NCBI GenBank assembly: GCA_023401925.1
Contig: JAEXDA010000029.1
Coordinates: 91,153 to 155,152 of the forward strand
DNA: 64,000 nt
Origin: Bacillota bacterium
GTDB taxonomy: Bacteria; Bacillota; UBA4882; UBA8346
Direction of reading: 5' to 3'
Under the pieces are notes generated by a model. The model did not search any database. It had not been told where the DNA came from and saw only the letters and a program-made list of their open reading frames with translations. The position numbers were made by a program, and so were the translations under genes. Of this stretch, positions 1-9,307 are shown in pieces (the first letter of the stretch is position 1; every line of letters starts with the position of its first letter).

Positions 1-2
1 TT

Positions 3-881
3 TCCACAGTCATTATCTTATTGAGTGCTTATGATGATTTTAAATATGCCCAACAGGCTATCAAACTTGGCGCCTTTGAGTATATCCTAAAACCGATCGA
101 TCCGGATATATTGAAGAATGTCGCTAAAAATGCTGTGGAATTTCGATTGAGTCAACTAGAAAAAGCCTCCAAAGTCATTCCAGAAATCAACTCTGATGAG
201 ATGGATTTTTTTGCTGAAGAAAATCATCATTACTCTTTAAAATTCCAAGAAGAACTTTTAAGAACATTAAAATCTGGAGACAGCCAAAAAATGCAAGATG
301 TATTGCATAATCTTTGGAATACGTTGTTGGGAAAGAATTATACTCTGGAACTGTTTAAAAGATTCAGTTTTGAAATGTCTCATTTTTTAATCCAATGCAT
401 GGTGGAAATTCATGAGAAACCGCATCGTTTGTTTGCCTCTCAGGACCCCTGGGTAATAATATCCCAGATGAAATCGAAAGATGCTCTATACCAATGGTTA
501 AATAATACAATTATAGATGTGTGTGAAATCGTTCAAAGAAAAAAGAAGTATAAGCATCATAACAAAATAGTCAATGAAGTATTGAAACTGATCGCTGAGA
601 AATATACTGATACTAACCTTACCCTTAGCATCTTGGCGGATTTGCTTTACGTCACGCCCAACTACCTTAGCGCGGTGTTCAAAGATGAAACTGGTATTGG
701 ATTTATGGATTACCTTACTGACTACCGCATCGAGAAATCCAAAGAACTTTTAACGGATTTAAAATATAAGATTTATGAGATCGCTTACGCCGTTGGGTAT
801 TCTGATTCACATTATTTTAGTAAAATTTTCAAAAAATATACAGGAATGACCCCGAAAGAGTTCCGCGAAAGAACAATATAA
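3..881 (+). CDS. AraC-type response regulator, 5' end outside window
   Basis: The frame is already open at the window edge, so the first part of the protein is missing. The first visible residues are the end of a CheY-like receiver domain: a beta4 strand ending LLSAYDDF, then a KPID segment with the conserved Lys-Pro. The middle (about 150 residues) has no motif I recognise, as in YesN-type regulators. The last 100 residues are an AraC HTH pair, with the signature VGYSDSHYFSKIFKKYTG followed by MTPKEFR. It is probably the regulator half of a YesMN-like two-component system. The threonate-type operon starts 318 bp downstream on the same strand and is a possible target, which is inference. An internal TTG at base 21 should not be taken as the true start. 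Confidence 0.9.
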   Translation, partial: STVIILLSAYDDFKYAQQAIKLGAFEYILKPIDPDILKNVAKNAVEFRLSQLEKASKVIPEINSDEMDFFAEENHHYSLKFQEELLRTLKSGDSQKMQDVLHNLWNTLLGKNYTLELFKRFSFEMSHFLIQCMVEIHEKPHRLFASQDPWVIISQMKSKDALYQWLNNTIIDVCEIVQRKKKYKHHNKIVNEVLKLIAEKYTDTNLTLSILADLLYVTPNYLSAVFKDETGIGFMDYLTDYRIEKSKELLTDLKYKIYEIAYAVGYSDSHYFSKIFKKYTGMTPKEFRERTI

Positions 882-1199
882 ACTACACCAAATTATAGAA
901 TATGCATATATATTTCTGCTATTTCCTCAAAGTATAATTAACAGTAGATTATCTTTTCAAATCTTTTCAAATACAAATTCACCCTGGCCTGGTCGATGCA
1001 ATCGAAAATTCATCGGTTAAAATGGAGCCACGTTTATGTAGCTTTCTTATATCTGTACTGTTATATGTTTTCAAAAGCTAGGTCCGAAATGAAAATAAAA
1101 GCAACCGAATTGAATGTGAAATAACTATTAACCTTAGTACGAAAGAAACTGATAATTAGAGAATGTGAATATTAGACTTGGAAGAAGGGATGAGGTATT
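882..1199. other. Intergenic region before the acid-sugar operon
   Basis: It holds no gene. There is a direct repeat of the 10-mer ATCTTTTCAA near 951-970, and a GAAGGGATGAGG ribosome binding site just before the next gene. I see no convincing promoter or terminator. Confidence 0.5.
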
Positions 1200-2204
1200 A
1201 TGAAACCGATTATAGGAATTTTGTTGGGTGAAGCGGCAGGTATTGGGCCGGAAATTGTAGCCAAAATGTGTGAACGGAATAGATTTGAATCATACTGTAG
1301 ACCATTATTAATAGGTGATGTTCGTGTATTAAAACAGGGAATGAAAATTGCAGGGGCCAAATTTCCAATAAACATTGTAGAAAACGAATCCAGAATTGAT
1401 TGGAGCGATAATATATCCATCATTGACATGAAGAATCTTGACCCAGAAACGATTGAACTTGCTAAAGTTGATGCTGAATCAGGACATGCAACAGGAGAGG
1501 CGATTTTGACTGCTCTGAACTTATGTAAGATTGGAATTATTGAAGGGTTTGTATATGCTCCTTTTAATAAGGCCTCTCTAAAATGTGGCGGCTTTGATTT
1601 TGAGTCTGAGATAAATCTAATGGCTCATTTTCTTGAATGGAAAGGTGTATATGGGGAAATGAATGTGGTGAATGATTTGTGGACTTCCAGGGCCACTAGC
1701 CATATTCCCTTCAAAAACGTTTCAAGCCATTTGACGATAGAAGTTTTAATAGAGGCAATTCGACTTGCATATAGCACATTAAGAAGAGCGGGATACGATA
1801 ATCCACGAATTGCCGTAGCAGCACTAAATCCTCATGCAGGTGAAAACGGATTATGTGGAAATGAAGAAATTGATGTAATCATTCCCGCAATCAATAGGGC
1901 GAAAGCTGAAGGTATTAATGCCATGGGGCCGCATCCGGCAGATACAATATTTATTAATGCCTTTAAAGGTATTTATGATGCAGTTACAACATTATATCAT
2001 GATCAGGGCCAAATTGCCCTTAAATTGATGAATTTCCGGATGGGAGTGACGGTTTCGGCTGGGTTCCCTTATGTTATCACTACACCCGCGCATGGTACTG
2101 CATTTGATATTGCTGGTAAAGGAATAGCAAGTATTGAACCTATGGAAAAAGCAGTCATGCTTGCCTCAAAAATGGCAAGATGGAAATCAAAAGTTGGGTT
2201 ATGA
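1200..2204 (+). CDS. PdxA-family dehydrogenase, divergent paralog 1
   Basis: It belongs to the 4-hydroxythreonine-4-phosphate dehydrogenase family, NAD-dependent enzymes that oxidise and decarboxylate phosphorylated four-carbon acids. The N-terminal GEAAGIGPE loop, His168 (SHIP), His212 (NPHAGE) and His267 (YHDQG) are present; the three His match the metal ligands of PdxA. The usual GHTE substrate motif is replaced by SEIN at 136-139, so the substrate probably differs from that of its paralog two genes downstream. Beside a DUF1537 kinase, the likely role is catabolism of D-threonate/erythronate-like acids (PdxA2 type) rather than pyridoxal phosphate synthesis. A GATGAGG ribosome binding site precedes the ATG. 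Confidence 0.85.
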   Translation: MKPIIGILLGEAAGIGPEIVAKMCERNRFESYCRPLLIGDVRVLKQGMKIAGAKFPINIVENESRIDWSDNISIIDMKNLDPETIELAKVDAESGHATGEAILTALNLCKIGIIEGFVYAPFNKASLKCGGFDFESEINLMAHFLEWKGVYGEMNVVNDLWTSRATSHIPFKNVSSHLTIEVLIEAIRLAYSTLRRAGYDNPRIAVAALNPHAGENGLCGNEEIDVIIPAINRAKAEGINAMGPHPADTIFINAFKGIYDAVTTLYHDQGQIALKLMNFRMGVTVSAGFPYVITTPAHGTAFDIAGKGIASIEPMEKAVMLASKMARWKSKVGL

Positions 2205-2267
2205 GATTATGCTTTGGCCGGTATATAGAATTGTATATCTGTTTTTCAGGAAGTGAGGTTTTTATCA

Positions 2268-3521
2268 ATGACTCCAAAACTTATTAGAATAAAACAGAAT
2301 TTTCCAAATGAATATATCGCAAATATCGAAGATGAGGTAATTCGTGAAATCCAGAAATCAAAAGTAAAATTTGCAAAGGGCTCTAACATTGCAATTGCCG
2401 TTGGAAGTCGAGGAATAAATAATATTCATCGGATAGTAAAGGCCACCACGATGTATCTGAAAGCAATGGGTACAAATCCTTTTATCGTGCCTGCCATGGG
2501 AAGTCACGGAGGAGCTATTGCCGAAGGGCAAAGGGAAGTGCTTAAAAGCTATGGTATCACCGAAGAATATATCGGCGTACCCATAAGGTCTTCAATGGAG
2601 GTTATAGAGTTACCGCAGGAAAATCTATGTCATAAGGTTTTTATTGACCGCTATGCTTATGAGGCCGACAATATCATTGTAATTAACCGGGTAAAAGTCC
2701 ATACGGATTTTCATGGAAATACAGAGAGCGGACTTTTGAAAATGTGTGTAATCGGATTGGGAAAACACAGGCAAGCATTAGAAATGCACAGATATGGCGT
2801 ACAGGGACTGAGGGAAATGGTACCGATCGCTGCCAAACATATATTGAGGCATGCCAAAATAGTTTTAGGAATCGGAATTGTTGAAAATGCTTATGACCAG
2901 ACAACGGTTATTAAAGCAGTACGGCCTGAAGTAATGGAAGAAGAAGAGGTCAAGCTTTTGGATATCTGCAGAAAAAATATGCCTAGGCTTCCTGTAGAAA
3001 AACTGGACCTTCTCATTGTAGATGAAATGGGCAAGGACATCACAGGCACGGGCCTTGACCCTAATATAATCGGGAGAATAAAGATTCAAAATGAAAAAGA
3101 ACCGGAAATTCCTGAGATAACCAATATTGTTGTAATGGACTTGACCGAAAATTCACATGGGAATGCACTTGGTATGGGGCTTGCAGATTTTATTACCAAA
3201 AGGCTTTATGATAAGATCAATTTTAACGCAACCTATGAGAATGTATTGACAAGTACATTTCTTGAAAGAGGTAAAATGCCAATTGTTGCTGATACAGACA
3301 AAAAGGCTGTACAATATGCTCTTAGGACCTGTGGACCAATAAACCCCGAAAATGCCAGAATAATACGAATAAAAAACACTCTTCGCCTGGGAGAACTCTT
3401 TGTCTCACAGCATGTTTATCAGGAAATTAAAGGTAACAACTATATTGAAGTTATGGGAGAGTTTGAAGAAATATTTAATGAGCAGGGTTTGTTAAAAGAT
3501 TTTAAGCTGGAGATGCATTAA
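2268..3521 (+). CDS. LarA-like (lactate racemase family, DUF2088) protein
   Basis: It resembles the nickel-pincer racemase/epimerase family of LarA. In the N-terminal domain GSHGG lies at 80-84. The central segment has His145, His149, Lys158 and His174. Lys158 and His174 are 16 residues apart, the same spacing I recall between the cofactor-bearing Lys and the nickel-binding His of Lactobacillus LarA. An upstream in-frame GTG at 2253 lies inside the GGAAGTGAGG ribosome binding site, so the ATG at 2268 is the better start. It abuts the acid-sugar kinase gene with no gap. A C2-epimerase linking threonate- and erythronate-type acids would fit the operon, but the substrate is inference. No larBCE cofactor genes are in the window. 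Confidence 0.75.
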   Translation: MTPKLIRIKQNFPNEYIANIEDEVIREIQKSKVKFAKGSNIAIAVGSRGINNIHRIVKATTMYLKAMGTNPFIVPAMGSHGGAIAEGQREVLKSYGITEEYIGVPIRSSMEVIELPQENLCHKVFIDRYAYEADNIIVINRVKVHTDFHGNTESGLLKMCVIGLGKHRQALEMHRYGVQGLREMVPIAAKHILRHAKIVLGIGIVENAYDQTTVIKAVRPEVMEEEEVKLLDICRKNMPRLPVEKLDLLIVDEMGKDITGTGLDPNIIGRIKIQNEKEPEIPEITNIVVMDLTENSHGNALGMGLADFITKRLYDKINFNATYENVLTSTFLERGKMPIVADTDKKAVQYALRTCGPINPENARIIRIKNTLRLGELFVSQHVYQEIKGNNYIEVMGEFEEIFNEQGLLKDFKLEMH

Positions 3522-4748
3522 ATGAAATTGTTAGTAATTGCGGACGATTTTACCGGGGCAATGGATACGGGAGTGCAGTTTTCAAAAAATGCAATTAATA
3601 CTCTTGTAAGTACTCGTATTGATTTGGATTTTGATACGATACAACAGGATATAGAGGTATTGGTGGTTGATACAGAAAGTAGGCATATATCTCCTGACAA
3701 AGCTTATGAGAAAGTGTACGATATTACAAGAAGAGCCAGGGAATATGGAATACAATATGTGTACAAAAAAACGGATTCAACACTTAGAGGAAATATTGGG
3801 GCGGAACTAAAAGCGATAATTGATGCATGGGAAGGTATGCCTGTGATGTATGTCCCGGCATTTCCGAAGATGGGGAGAACTACTGTAAATGGTAGGCAAC
3901 TTGTTGACGGTGTACCGCTCCATGAAACTTTTTATGCAAATGATCTGCTGAATCCTATAAAAACAAGTTATATTCCGGAAATTATCTCGAAACAGGCGGA
4001 TGTCAAGACCGTAGTTATTGTTAATGGAGGAGAATTAACGGTCGATCTGAAAGAACAAAATATGGTTTATATATTTGATGCACGGGTAGAGGAAGAGCTG
4101 GCTAATATAGGCAGCATCCTGAAATCTGCAAATAAACTATCAATTACTGCCGGCTGCGCAGGATTTGCGGAACAGCTGTCGGATTTAATTGATTTTGAGA
4201 AAAATAGCGGCCTGGAATTAATCAAGTCCCAAAATATACTGGTTATTTGCGGAACTATCAATGAAAAATCCATTCAGCAGGTTAAATTTGGCGAAAAATA
4301 TAATTTTGAAAGCATATTGCTTGTTTCGGAACAAAAAAGAAGCAAAGAGTATTGGGAGACCTCGGAAGGCAAAAAGTTAATTAAAGAAATCCTTAGGAAA
4401 ATAACTGCCAGTGGTAAGATTATCATCAAAACAATCAATCAGAAGAATGAGGTGGATTTGGCGGTCAACTCCCTCCAAATAGCTGAAAACTTAGGGAACT
4501 TAACCCAAAAGATTCTTTCATCGGGCATTCCATGTACCCTCGTTGTGTTTGGAGGAGATACGGCAATCCGCGTAATGGAGGCTATAGAATGTGTTGCGCT
4601 AAAACCACTGGAAGAAATTGTTCCTGGTGTGGCTGTGTCAAAAATGGCAGGTAAATATGGAGAGATGACATTGATCACTAAGGCTGGAGGATTTGGTGAA
4701 AAGGATATACTGCTAAAAATACAGAAGTATCTGGAAAGGAAGATATAA
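3522..4748 (+). CDS. Four-carbon acid sugar kinase (DUF1537, DtnK-like)
   Basis: Members of this family phosphorylate D-threonate, L-threonate or erythronate with ATP. The N-terminal substrate domain opens with IADDFTGAMDTGVQFS and carries KKTDSTLRGN near residue 87, both family hallmarks. The C-terminal nucleotide-binding domain has VFGGDTA and KAGGFGEKD. At 408 aa the length is typical. The ATG directly follows the stop of the LarA-like gene, so the two are translationally coupled; the second PdxA paralog starts 2 bp after its stop. The expected product, an acid-sugar 4-phosphate, would be oxidised and decarboxylated by one of the flanking PdxA proteins to a triose phosphate. The exact stereoisomer cannot be read from the sequence. 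Confidence 0.88.
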   Translation: MKLLVIADDFTGAMDTGVQFSKNAINTLVSTRIDLDFDTIQQDIEVLVVDTESRHISPDKAYEKVYDITRRAREYGIQYVYKKTDSTLRGNIGAELKAIIDAWEGMPVMYVPAFPKMGRTTVNGRQLVDGVPLHETFYANDLLNPIKTSYIPEIISKQADVKTVVIVNGGELTVDLKEQNMVYIFDARVEEELANIGSILKSANKLSITAGCAGFAEQLSDLIDFEKNSGLELIKSQNILVICGTINEKSIQQVKFGEKYNFESILLVSEQKRSKEYWETSEGKKLIKEILRKITASGKIIIKTINQKNEVDLAVNSLQIAENLGNLTQKILSSGIPCTLVVFGGDTAIRVMEAIECVALKPLEEIVPGVAVSKMAGKYGEMTLITKAGGFGEKDILLKIQKYLERKI

Positions 4749-4750
4749 AC

Positions 4751-5725
4751 ATGCCGATAGGGATCACAATGGGAGATGCAAGCGGTGTAGGGCCGGAGTT
4801 AGCTATAAAAGCATTTAAAAATGGTGAAATAGATGATAATTTTGTTCTTGTAGGCGATTACGAAATAATTGAATATTGTAATAGTCTTCTAGGATATAAT
4901 GTCCCGTTAAAAAGAATCACTAACCTATCTGAAGTATCGGAAGGATCTTTTAATGTGCTGGATTTGAAGTTGTTAACAAAAGATCAGCTAAAAATGGGGC
5001 ATATTTCAAAAGAATCCGGTTATGCAGCCCGCTGCTATGTAGAACAGGCAGTAAAACTTGCGCTTGAAGGTAAAATTGATGCTTTGCTTACACTTCCAAT
5101 GAATAAGGAAGCCACACGGCTGAGCGATCCAAATTTTTCCGGGCATACTGAGCTGATTGCAAATATTTGTGGACAGGATAATTATGCTATGATGCTTGTT
5201 GGCGAGAAACTTACGGTAACCCACGTAAATACTCATGTATCAATGGAAGAGGCCATTAAGCAAGTAAAAAAACAGCGAGTTTATAATGTTATCAAGCTGA
5301 CATATGAAGCTCTAAAAAGTTATCAAGATGATCCTAAGATTGCTGTTGCAGGTCTTAATCCACATGCGGGTGAAAACGGGTCTTTTGGCCGTGAGGATAT
5401 TATGGAAATCAAACCGGCTGTTGAGAAAGCAAGAAATGAGAAAATGAATGTAGAGGGACCCATAGCACCCGATACCGTATTCTTAAAAGCTTATAAAAAA
5501 CAGTTTGATGTTGTAGTTTGTATGTATCATGACCAGGGGCATATTCCCATGAAACTACTGGATTTTGAAGGAGGAGTGAATGTAACTCTTGGGCTTAAAG
5601 TAATCCGTACATCTGTTGATCATGGAACTGCTTTTGATATAGCCTATAAAGGTATTGCTTCTACCCGAAGCGTTGTTGAGGCCTTCAAATTGGCACAAAA
5701 AATGAGTGCGAGTAGAAAGGGCTAG
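4751..5725 (+). CDS. PdxA2-like 4-phospho acid-sugar dehydrogenase, paralog 2
   Basis: This is a PdxA-family NAD-dependent dehydrogenase with the complete set of motifs: TMGDASGVGPE at the N-terminus, GHTE with His132 and Thr133, metal ligands His162 (NTHVS), His205 (NPHAGE) and His260 (YHDQGH), and the late DHGTAFDIA motif. It is more canonical than paralog 1, which lacks GHTE. It starts 2 bp after the kinase, so it is likely the main partner converting the kinase product to dihydroxyacetone phosphate and CO2, as in known DtnK/PdxA2 pathways. The gene ends the operon; a terminator hairpin lies about 180 bp downstream. Confidence 0.87.
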   Translation: MPIGITMGDASGVGPELAIKAFKNGEIDDNFVLVGDYEIIEYCNSLLGYNVPLKRITNLSEVSEGSFNVLDLKLLTKDQLKMGHISKESGYAARCYVEQAVKLALEGKIDALLTLPMNKEATRLSDPNFSGHTELIANICGQDNYAMMLVGEKLTVTHVNTHVSMEEAIKQVKKQRVYNVIKLTYEALKSYQDDPKIAVAGLNPHAGENGSFGREDIMEIKPAVEKARNEKMNVEGPIAPDTVFLKAYKKQFDVVVCMYHDQGHIPMKLLDFEGGVNVTLGLKVIRTSVDHGTAFDIAYKGIASTRSVVEAFKLAQKMSASRKG

Positions 5726-6269
5726 TATCAAAAATGAGTCGCGTTTATTTTGTTCGAAGGCTCTTAAATAAAACAATAGCAAACTGCGGCCGCATGAGCC
5801 TTAAGAAGATACTGAACACCGATAAGCTAGTAAGAAACCAAATCGAATCACTCCCGCCATTCCATCTTGTTCCAGAGATGAGAAAAATCGTCTAAGCCAA
5901 GGCCCAGCATCAAGCCCGCTGGGCTTGTGATTTTGTCTTACTCAAAATAAATACCAGGCTAATACAGCAAAAAACAGCTAGCGCAGATATAGTCAGCTAA
6001 TTTTACCTTCATGCCGTTCTTTCCATGGCTTATTTTATGATATCGCTCCTCTGCTGCGTAGAAATAGTTGTTGTAAAATAATCGTTAAAATTCAATCGGA
6101 GCGAGGTTGCATCATTTAAATTTAGTAAAGATGACTTAAGTGCTCACTAGGACAGTGCTGCAGAATTGATCTATTGTCAAAAATACTGTACACTACAAAG
6201 TATATTTACGCCTAAAGTTCCAGTGATTTTAGAAAAAGTTTTATCTTCAAAAATTTGATTCAAATGTAA
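5726..6269. other. Intergenic region with decayed sequence
   Basis: Apart from the terminator below I see only fragments. A 33-codon open frame at 5794-5895 has no ribosome binding site and no recognisable family. The stretch leads into an sfsA relic, so it is probably decaying gene material. Confidence 0.4.
5900..5936 (+). terminator. Rho-independent terminator of the acid-sugar operon
   Basis: GCCCAGC and GCTGGGC form a perfect 7-bp stem, extendable by two weaker pairs, around a 9-nt loop. TTGTGATTTT follows. It lies downstream of the last operon gene. Confidence 0.7.
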
Positions 6270-6424
6270 GGGACTGTATGGTTTGAACCCAATTTGGTTA
6301 ACGATTCCCAATTTACGGAAGCTATGCATCTGGCGTACGCGAGTGGAGTCAAAGTCATGGCTATGATTCGCTCGTTACCAAAGAAGAAATCCTTACAGGC
6401 AGTCCGGTTCCTGTAAAGTTATAA
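6270..6424 (+). pseudogene. sfsA: Relic of sfsA (C-terminal fragment with frameshift)
   Basis: Only the last 50 or so residues of a sugar fermentation stimulation protein homologue remain. The first frame reads FEPNLVNDSQF then EAMHLAYASGVKVMA. After a single-base loss near 6363 the reading continues in another frame as YDSLVTKEEI and ends in PVPVKL and a stop. This order (F-x-PN, D..F..A, GVKVMAYD, short tail ending in L) is the SfsA C-terminus. An in-frame stop precedes the fragment and the nuclease-like body is absent, so it cannot be functional. Confidence 0.75.
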
Positions 6425-6483
6425 CGGTTTGTCGGTGGAATTATTTGCATATATCATCATTTTTCCCAGGAGAGTAACCAATT

Positions 6484-7437
6484 ATGAAAGTTTTATTGAT
6501 CGGAACAGGATCAGTGGGCCTGGCTATGGCAGCCGCCCTTTATGACGCGGATTGTCAAGTGGATCTGATCGCCCGGGGTAATACGGGTGAAAGTATTCTA
6601 AAAAATGGAATTATCCGCAAAGGCATTTTTAAAGACATTACCATACCTGCGCAAAAGGTTAGAGTTTTTAAGGATCCGGGGGAAACGGGGACTGTTGGGT
6701 ATGATTATATTTTGGTATGCGCCAAAACGACAGGCAATAAAGAGATCGTAGCAAACATTGGCAAATGTGGCCAGGGATTGGTCAAAGAATCCGGAAGCCT
6801 CATTTTATGCCAGAATGGTTTCAAAAATGAACAGTATTATTTTGAAGTATTGGAAAAAAACCGGATTTTCACAGCCAGTTTTGCGATCGGGTTTCAAAGA
6901 CCCGAACCCTATATCAGTCAGGTTACCGTTTTTTCGTCCCCGGTTGCGATGGGGAGCTTATTTGGCGGCGACTTAACGAGTTTGAATCCACTGGTGAAAG
7001 CTTTGGAAAACGGAGGTCTGCCTGCCGGAGTGTCGGAAAATATTGAACGGACTTTATGGGCTAAAATGCTCTATAACTGCGCTTTAAATCCCTTAAGCGC
7101 CATTTTGAAGGTCAATTATGGCGCCCTGGCTAGCAGTCCGGATGCGGTTTTCATCATGGACCAGTTGATTGAAGAAATTTTTGCCGTTATGGAAGCTGCC
7201 GATTTCAGCACTTTTTGGCACGATCCGGCCGAATACAAGAGGGAATTTTACGGAAAAATCTTGCCGCCCACCTATCAACACCGTTCTTCAACACTTCAGG
7301 ACATGGAGCGCCGGATCAAAACGGAAATTGACAGCTTAAGCGGGGTGATTGTCTCGCTTGGCCGGGAATATCAGATTGATGTACCCTATCATACGATGAT
7401 TTATCGGATGATCAAAACCATAGAGTCTTTGTATTGA
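6484..7437 (+). CDS. Ketopantoate reductase family protein (PanE/ApbA-like)
   Basis: The protein reduces a 2-oxo acid with NADPH; the family prototype makes pantoate for coenzyme A. The N-terminal Rossmann motif GTGSVG is at 7-12. The C-terminal helical domain carries Lys194, Asn198 and Asn202 in LWAKMLYNCALNP, the family's catalytic Lys/Asn pattern. The length of 317 aa is usual. An AGGAGAG ribosome binding site supports the ATG. No pantothenate genes are nearby, and many Firmicutes carry several paralogs, so the substrate may not be ketopantoate. Confidence 0.85.
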   Translation: MKVLLIGTGSVGLAMAAALYDADCQVDLIARGNTGESILKNGIIRKGIFKDITIPAQKVRVFKDPGETGTVGYDYILVCAKTTGNKEIVANIGKCGQGLVKESGSLILCQNGFKNEQYYFEVLEKNRIFTASFAIGFQRPEPYISQVTVFSSPVAMGSLFGGDLTSLNPLVKALENGGLPAGVSENIERTLWAKMLYNCALNPLSAILKVNYGALASSPDAVFIMDQLIEEIFAVMEAADFSTFWHDPAEYKREFYGKILPPTYQHRSSTLQDMERRIKTEIDSLSGVIVSLGREYQIDVPYHTMIYRMIKTIESLY

Positions 7438-7598
7438 AGAAATCAGGGGATCATTATATTACCCCAACACTCGATTTTCCAAAAGCCTCCAACCATGAAT
7501 CATCTCAAATCAGGATTAGACCCCTTCAACTGTGGCACTCTAATAGTAAGTTTGACACATTCTTAATTTACCAGCCCAACGTAATCCAAATTTTGGTG

Positions 7599-7904
7599 AT
7601 GATGATTATTAACCGCAGGCAAGCCAATGCGCTTTTTAAAAAAATGACGGAAGTTGAAAGAAAATTGGAGCGAGCCAATTTGGTTGAGTTTATGCAGTTA
7701 CTGCAAAAACCGACGCGGTTGATATTTTTAAATTTTTTAGGGGGACTAGCCCGCGGATTTGGGATCGCCGTTGGGCTAACCATCATCGCCAGCTTGTTTA
7801 TTCTTTTTTTAACAAGGTTGGCATCTTTGAATCTTCCTGTGATTGGTGCCTATATTGCCAAATTGGTGAAAATCGTTAATTACCATCTTCGAATGTATTC
7901 TTAA
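7599..7904 (+). CDS. Small membrane protein, DUF5665-like
   Basis: This 101-aa protein has a charged N-terminal half (KKMTEVERKLERANLVEFMQ), then a glycine-rich segment and one clear transmembrane stretch around residues 55-75 (GLTIIASLFILFLTRLA). It resembles the short DUF5665 proteins of Clostridia and relatives, function unknown. The frame stays open upstream to a TTG overlapping the previous stop, but that 55-residue extension looks non-coding. The ATG pair at 7599/7602 is preferred, although no good ribosome binding site is seen there. Confidence 0.55.
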   Translation: MMIINRRQANALFKKMTEVERKLERANLVEFMQLLQKPTRLIFLNFLGGLARGFGIAVGLTIIASLFILFLTRLASLNLPVIGAYIAKLVKIVNYHLRMYS

Positions 7905-7974
7905 GGGAATAGGCGTTTATTCGATTGGGTAGATTAGGTAATTCATACTGAATAACTTCTAAAGGAGAAAAGGG

Positions 7975-8634
7975 ATGGACAGCGGGAAACAGAATCATCT
8001 CAGAAAACGTTTATTAGAAGAAAAAGAGCGACTCGGATCCAAACTGGGGAATGCTTCGGATTTTCAACTGAATCAAACTTTATCGGAGTCGACGGGTGAG
8101 TTATCGGTATATGATAATCACCCTGCCGATATTGCCAGCGAGACCTTTGAGAGAGAAAAAGATTTGGCGCTATTGAACAGTAACCATGAAATTCTGCAAA
8201 AAATCGATGAGGCGCTTGAAAATATCGCCAAGGGTACTTACGGATTTTGTGAAAGTTGCGGCCGGGAAATTGATGAGGGGCGTTTAGAGGCCATTCCCTA
8301 CACTACTTTTTGCATTGAATGCGAGCGTAAAGAGGAAGAAGCCTATATCAACCGGGAGCGTCCCGTGGAAGAGGACGTCCTGGAACCGCCTTTTGGAAGG
8401 ACTTTTTTAGATGGCGCCGATGTTGTGGGTACTGACGGAGAAGATGTTTGGCAAAAGGTAGCCCGGTATGGGACGTCGGAAACCCCTTCCGACTTAGGCG
8501 GGGCGGACAATTATAGCGATACTTTTTATGACGCGGAGGAAGACCAAGGTATCGTGGAAAAAGTGGAAGGCGTAATCAATCATAGTCCGGATGAGATCCC
8601 TCCGGCTCCCGCAAATCCTGATCAGAAAGTTTAG
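7975..8634 (+). CDS. TraR/DksA-type zinc-finger protein, YteA-like
   Basis: It belongs to the YteA group of sporulation-associated DksA/TraR C4-zinc-finger proteins. The N-terminal third is a predicted coiled helix rich in Lys and Glu. The group motif DNHPADIASETFEREKD is at 47-63. The zinc ligands are Cys92, Cys95, Cys113 and Cys116 (CESC and CIEC). The acidic C-terminal tail is of low complexity. The start is supported by AAAGGAGAAAAGGG. Its presence agrees with the two Spo0E-like genes in pointing to an endospore former. The molecular target is not known from the sequence. Confidence 0.85.
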   Translation: MDSGKQNHLRKRLLEEKERLGSKLGNASDFQLNQTLSESTGELSVYDNHPADIASETFEREKDLALLNSNHEILQKIDEALENIAKGTYGFCESCGREIDEGRLEAIPYTTFCIECERKEEEAYINRERPVEEDVLEPPFGRTFLDGADVVGTDGEDVWQKVARYGTSETPSDLGGADNYSDTFYDAEEDQGIVEKVEGVINHSPDEIPPAPANPDQKV

Positions 8635-8809
8635 CCCGCCGGAAGTTAAAACCAGTTCATTCTTTGATCTTCATTACCAGGGCATCTCCCGCCAGGCGGG
8701 TTTGGCATAAGAGAAAAGGTTTTTAAAAAATTACGGCGAAATTATTTATTCTTTCATTTCGATATTTCGATGGAGTGGAATGTGGATTAAATATAGAAGG
8801 GAATCAAAG

Positions 8810-9307
8810 ATGCCTTATTTTTATCTTACGTTATTGTTGATTTTCCTGGATCAAGCCTCCAAGTGGGTGGTGCAATCGAAAATGTTTCCTATGCAATCCA
8901 TTGTCCTTATGAAAGGGTTGTTCTCAATAACCTATGCCACCAATTATGGGGCCGCCTTTGGAATATTACAATCCCAAACGCTATTGCTCATTGCAATTTC
9001 CTTGGGCGTAATCATTGTGGTTTGGATAAACCGCCGCAAAATAAATTCCTATCCCCAAGTTATACAAGCGGGTTTGGCGGTTGCGTTGGGTGGAGCCTTC
9101 GGCAACTTAATTGACCGCATTCGCCTGGGTTTTGTGGTTGATTTTTTAAACTTTTCAATGTGGCCGATTTTTAATGTTGCCGATACGGCAATTGTAATGG
9201 GAGTCGGTCTTATTTTATGGGGTATTTTTTTTAATAAGGCTCAAAATACCCCAAAACAGCAGAACACCGATATTATTCAAAATCCCATTTCCGGAGAGGA
9301 GAAATAA
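8810..9307 (+). CDS. lspA: Lipoprotein signal peptidase II
   Basis: LspA is the membrane aspartyl protease that removes signal peptides from prelipoproteins after lipidation. The 165-aa protein has four hydrophobic segments. The catalytic Asp pair is Asp111 (GFVVDFLNF) and Asp125 (FNVADTAI), preceded by GGAFGNLIDR. An earlier in-frame ATG at 8780 would add 10 residues, but GAAGGGA lies 7 bases before 8810 and that start matches the family length. Its stop overlaps the lgt start (TAATG), so both enzymes of lipoprotein maturation are co-translated. Confidence 0.95.
   Translation: MPYFYLTLLLIFLDQASKWVVQSKMFPMQSIVLMKGLFSITYATNYGAAFGILQSQTLLLIAISLGVIIVVWINRRKINSYPQVIQAGLAVALGGAFGNLIDRIRLGFVVDFLNFSMWPIFNVADTAIVMGVGLILWGIFFNKAQNTPKQQNTDIIQNPISGEEK

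Noticed and set aside
7550..7590. TTGACA promoter inside the panE-DUF5665 gap
   Set aside because: No acceptable -10 box occurs at the right distance.
8691..8706. CCCGCCAGGCGGG as a terminator
   Set aside because: After leaving room for a loop only four base pairs remain and just three T follow.
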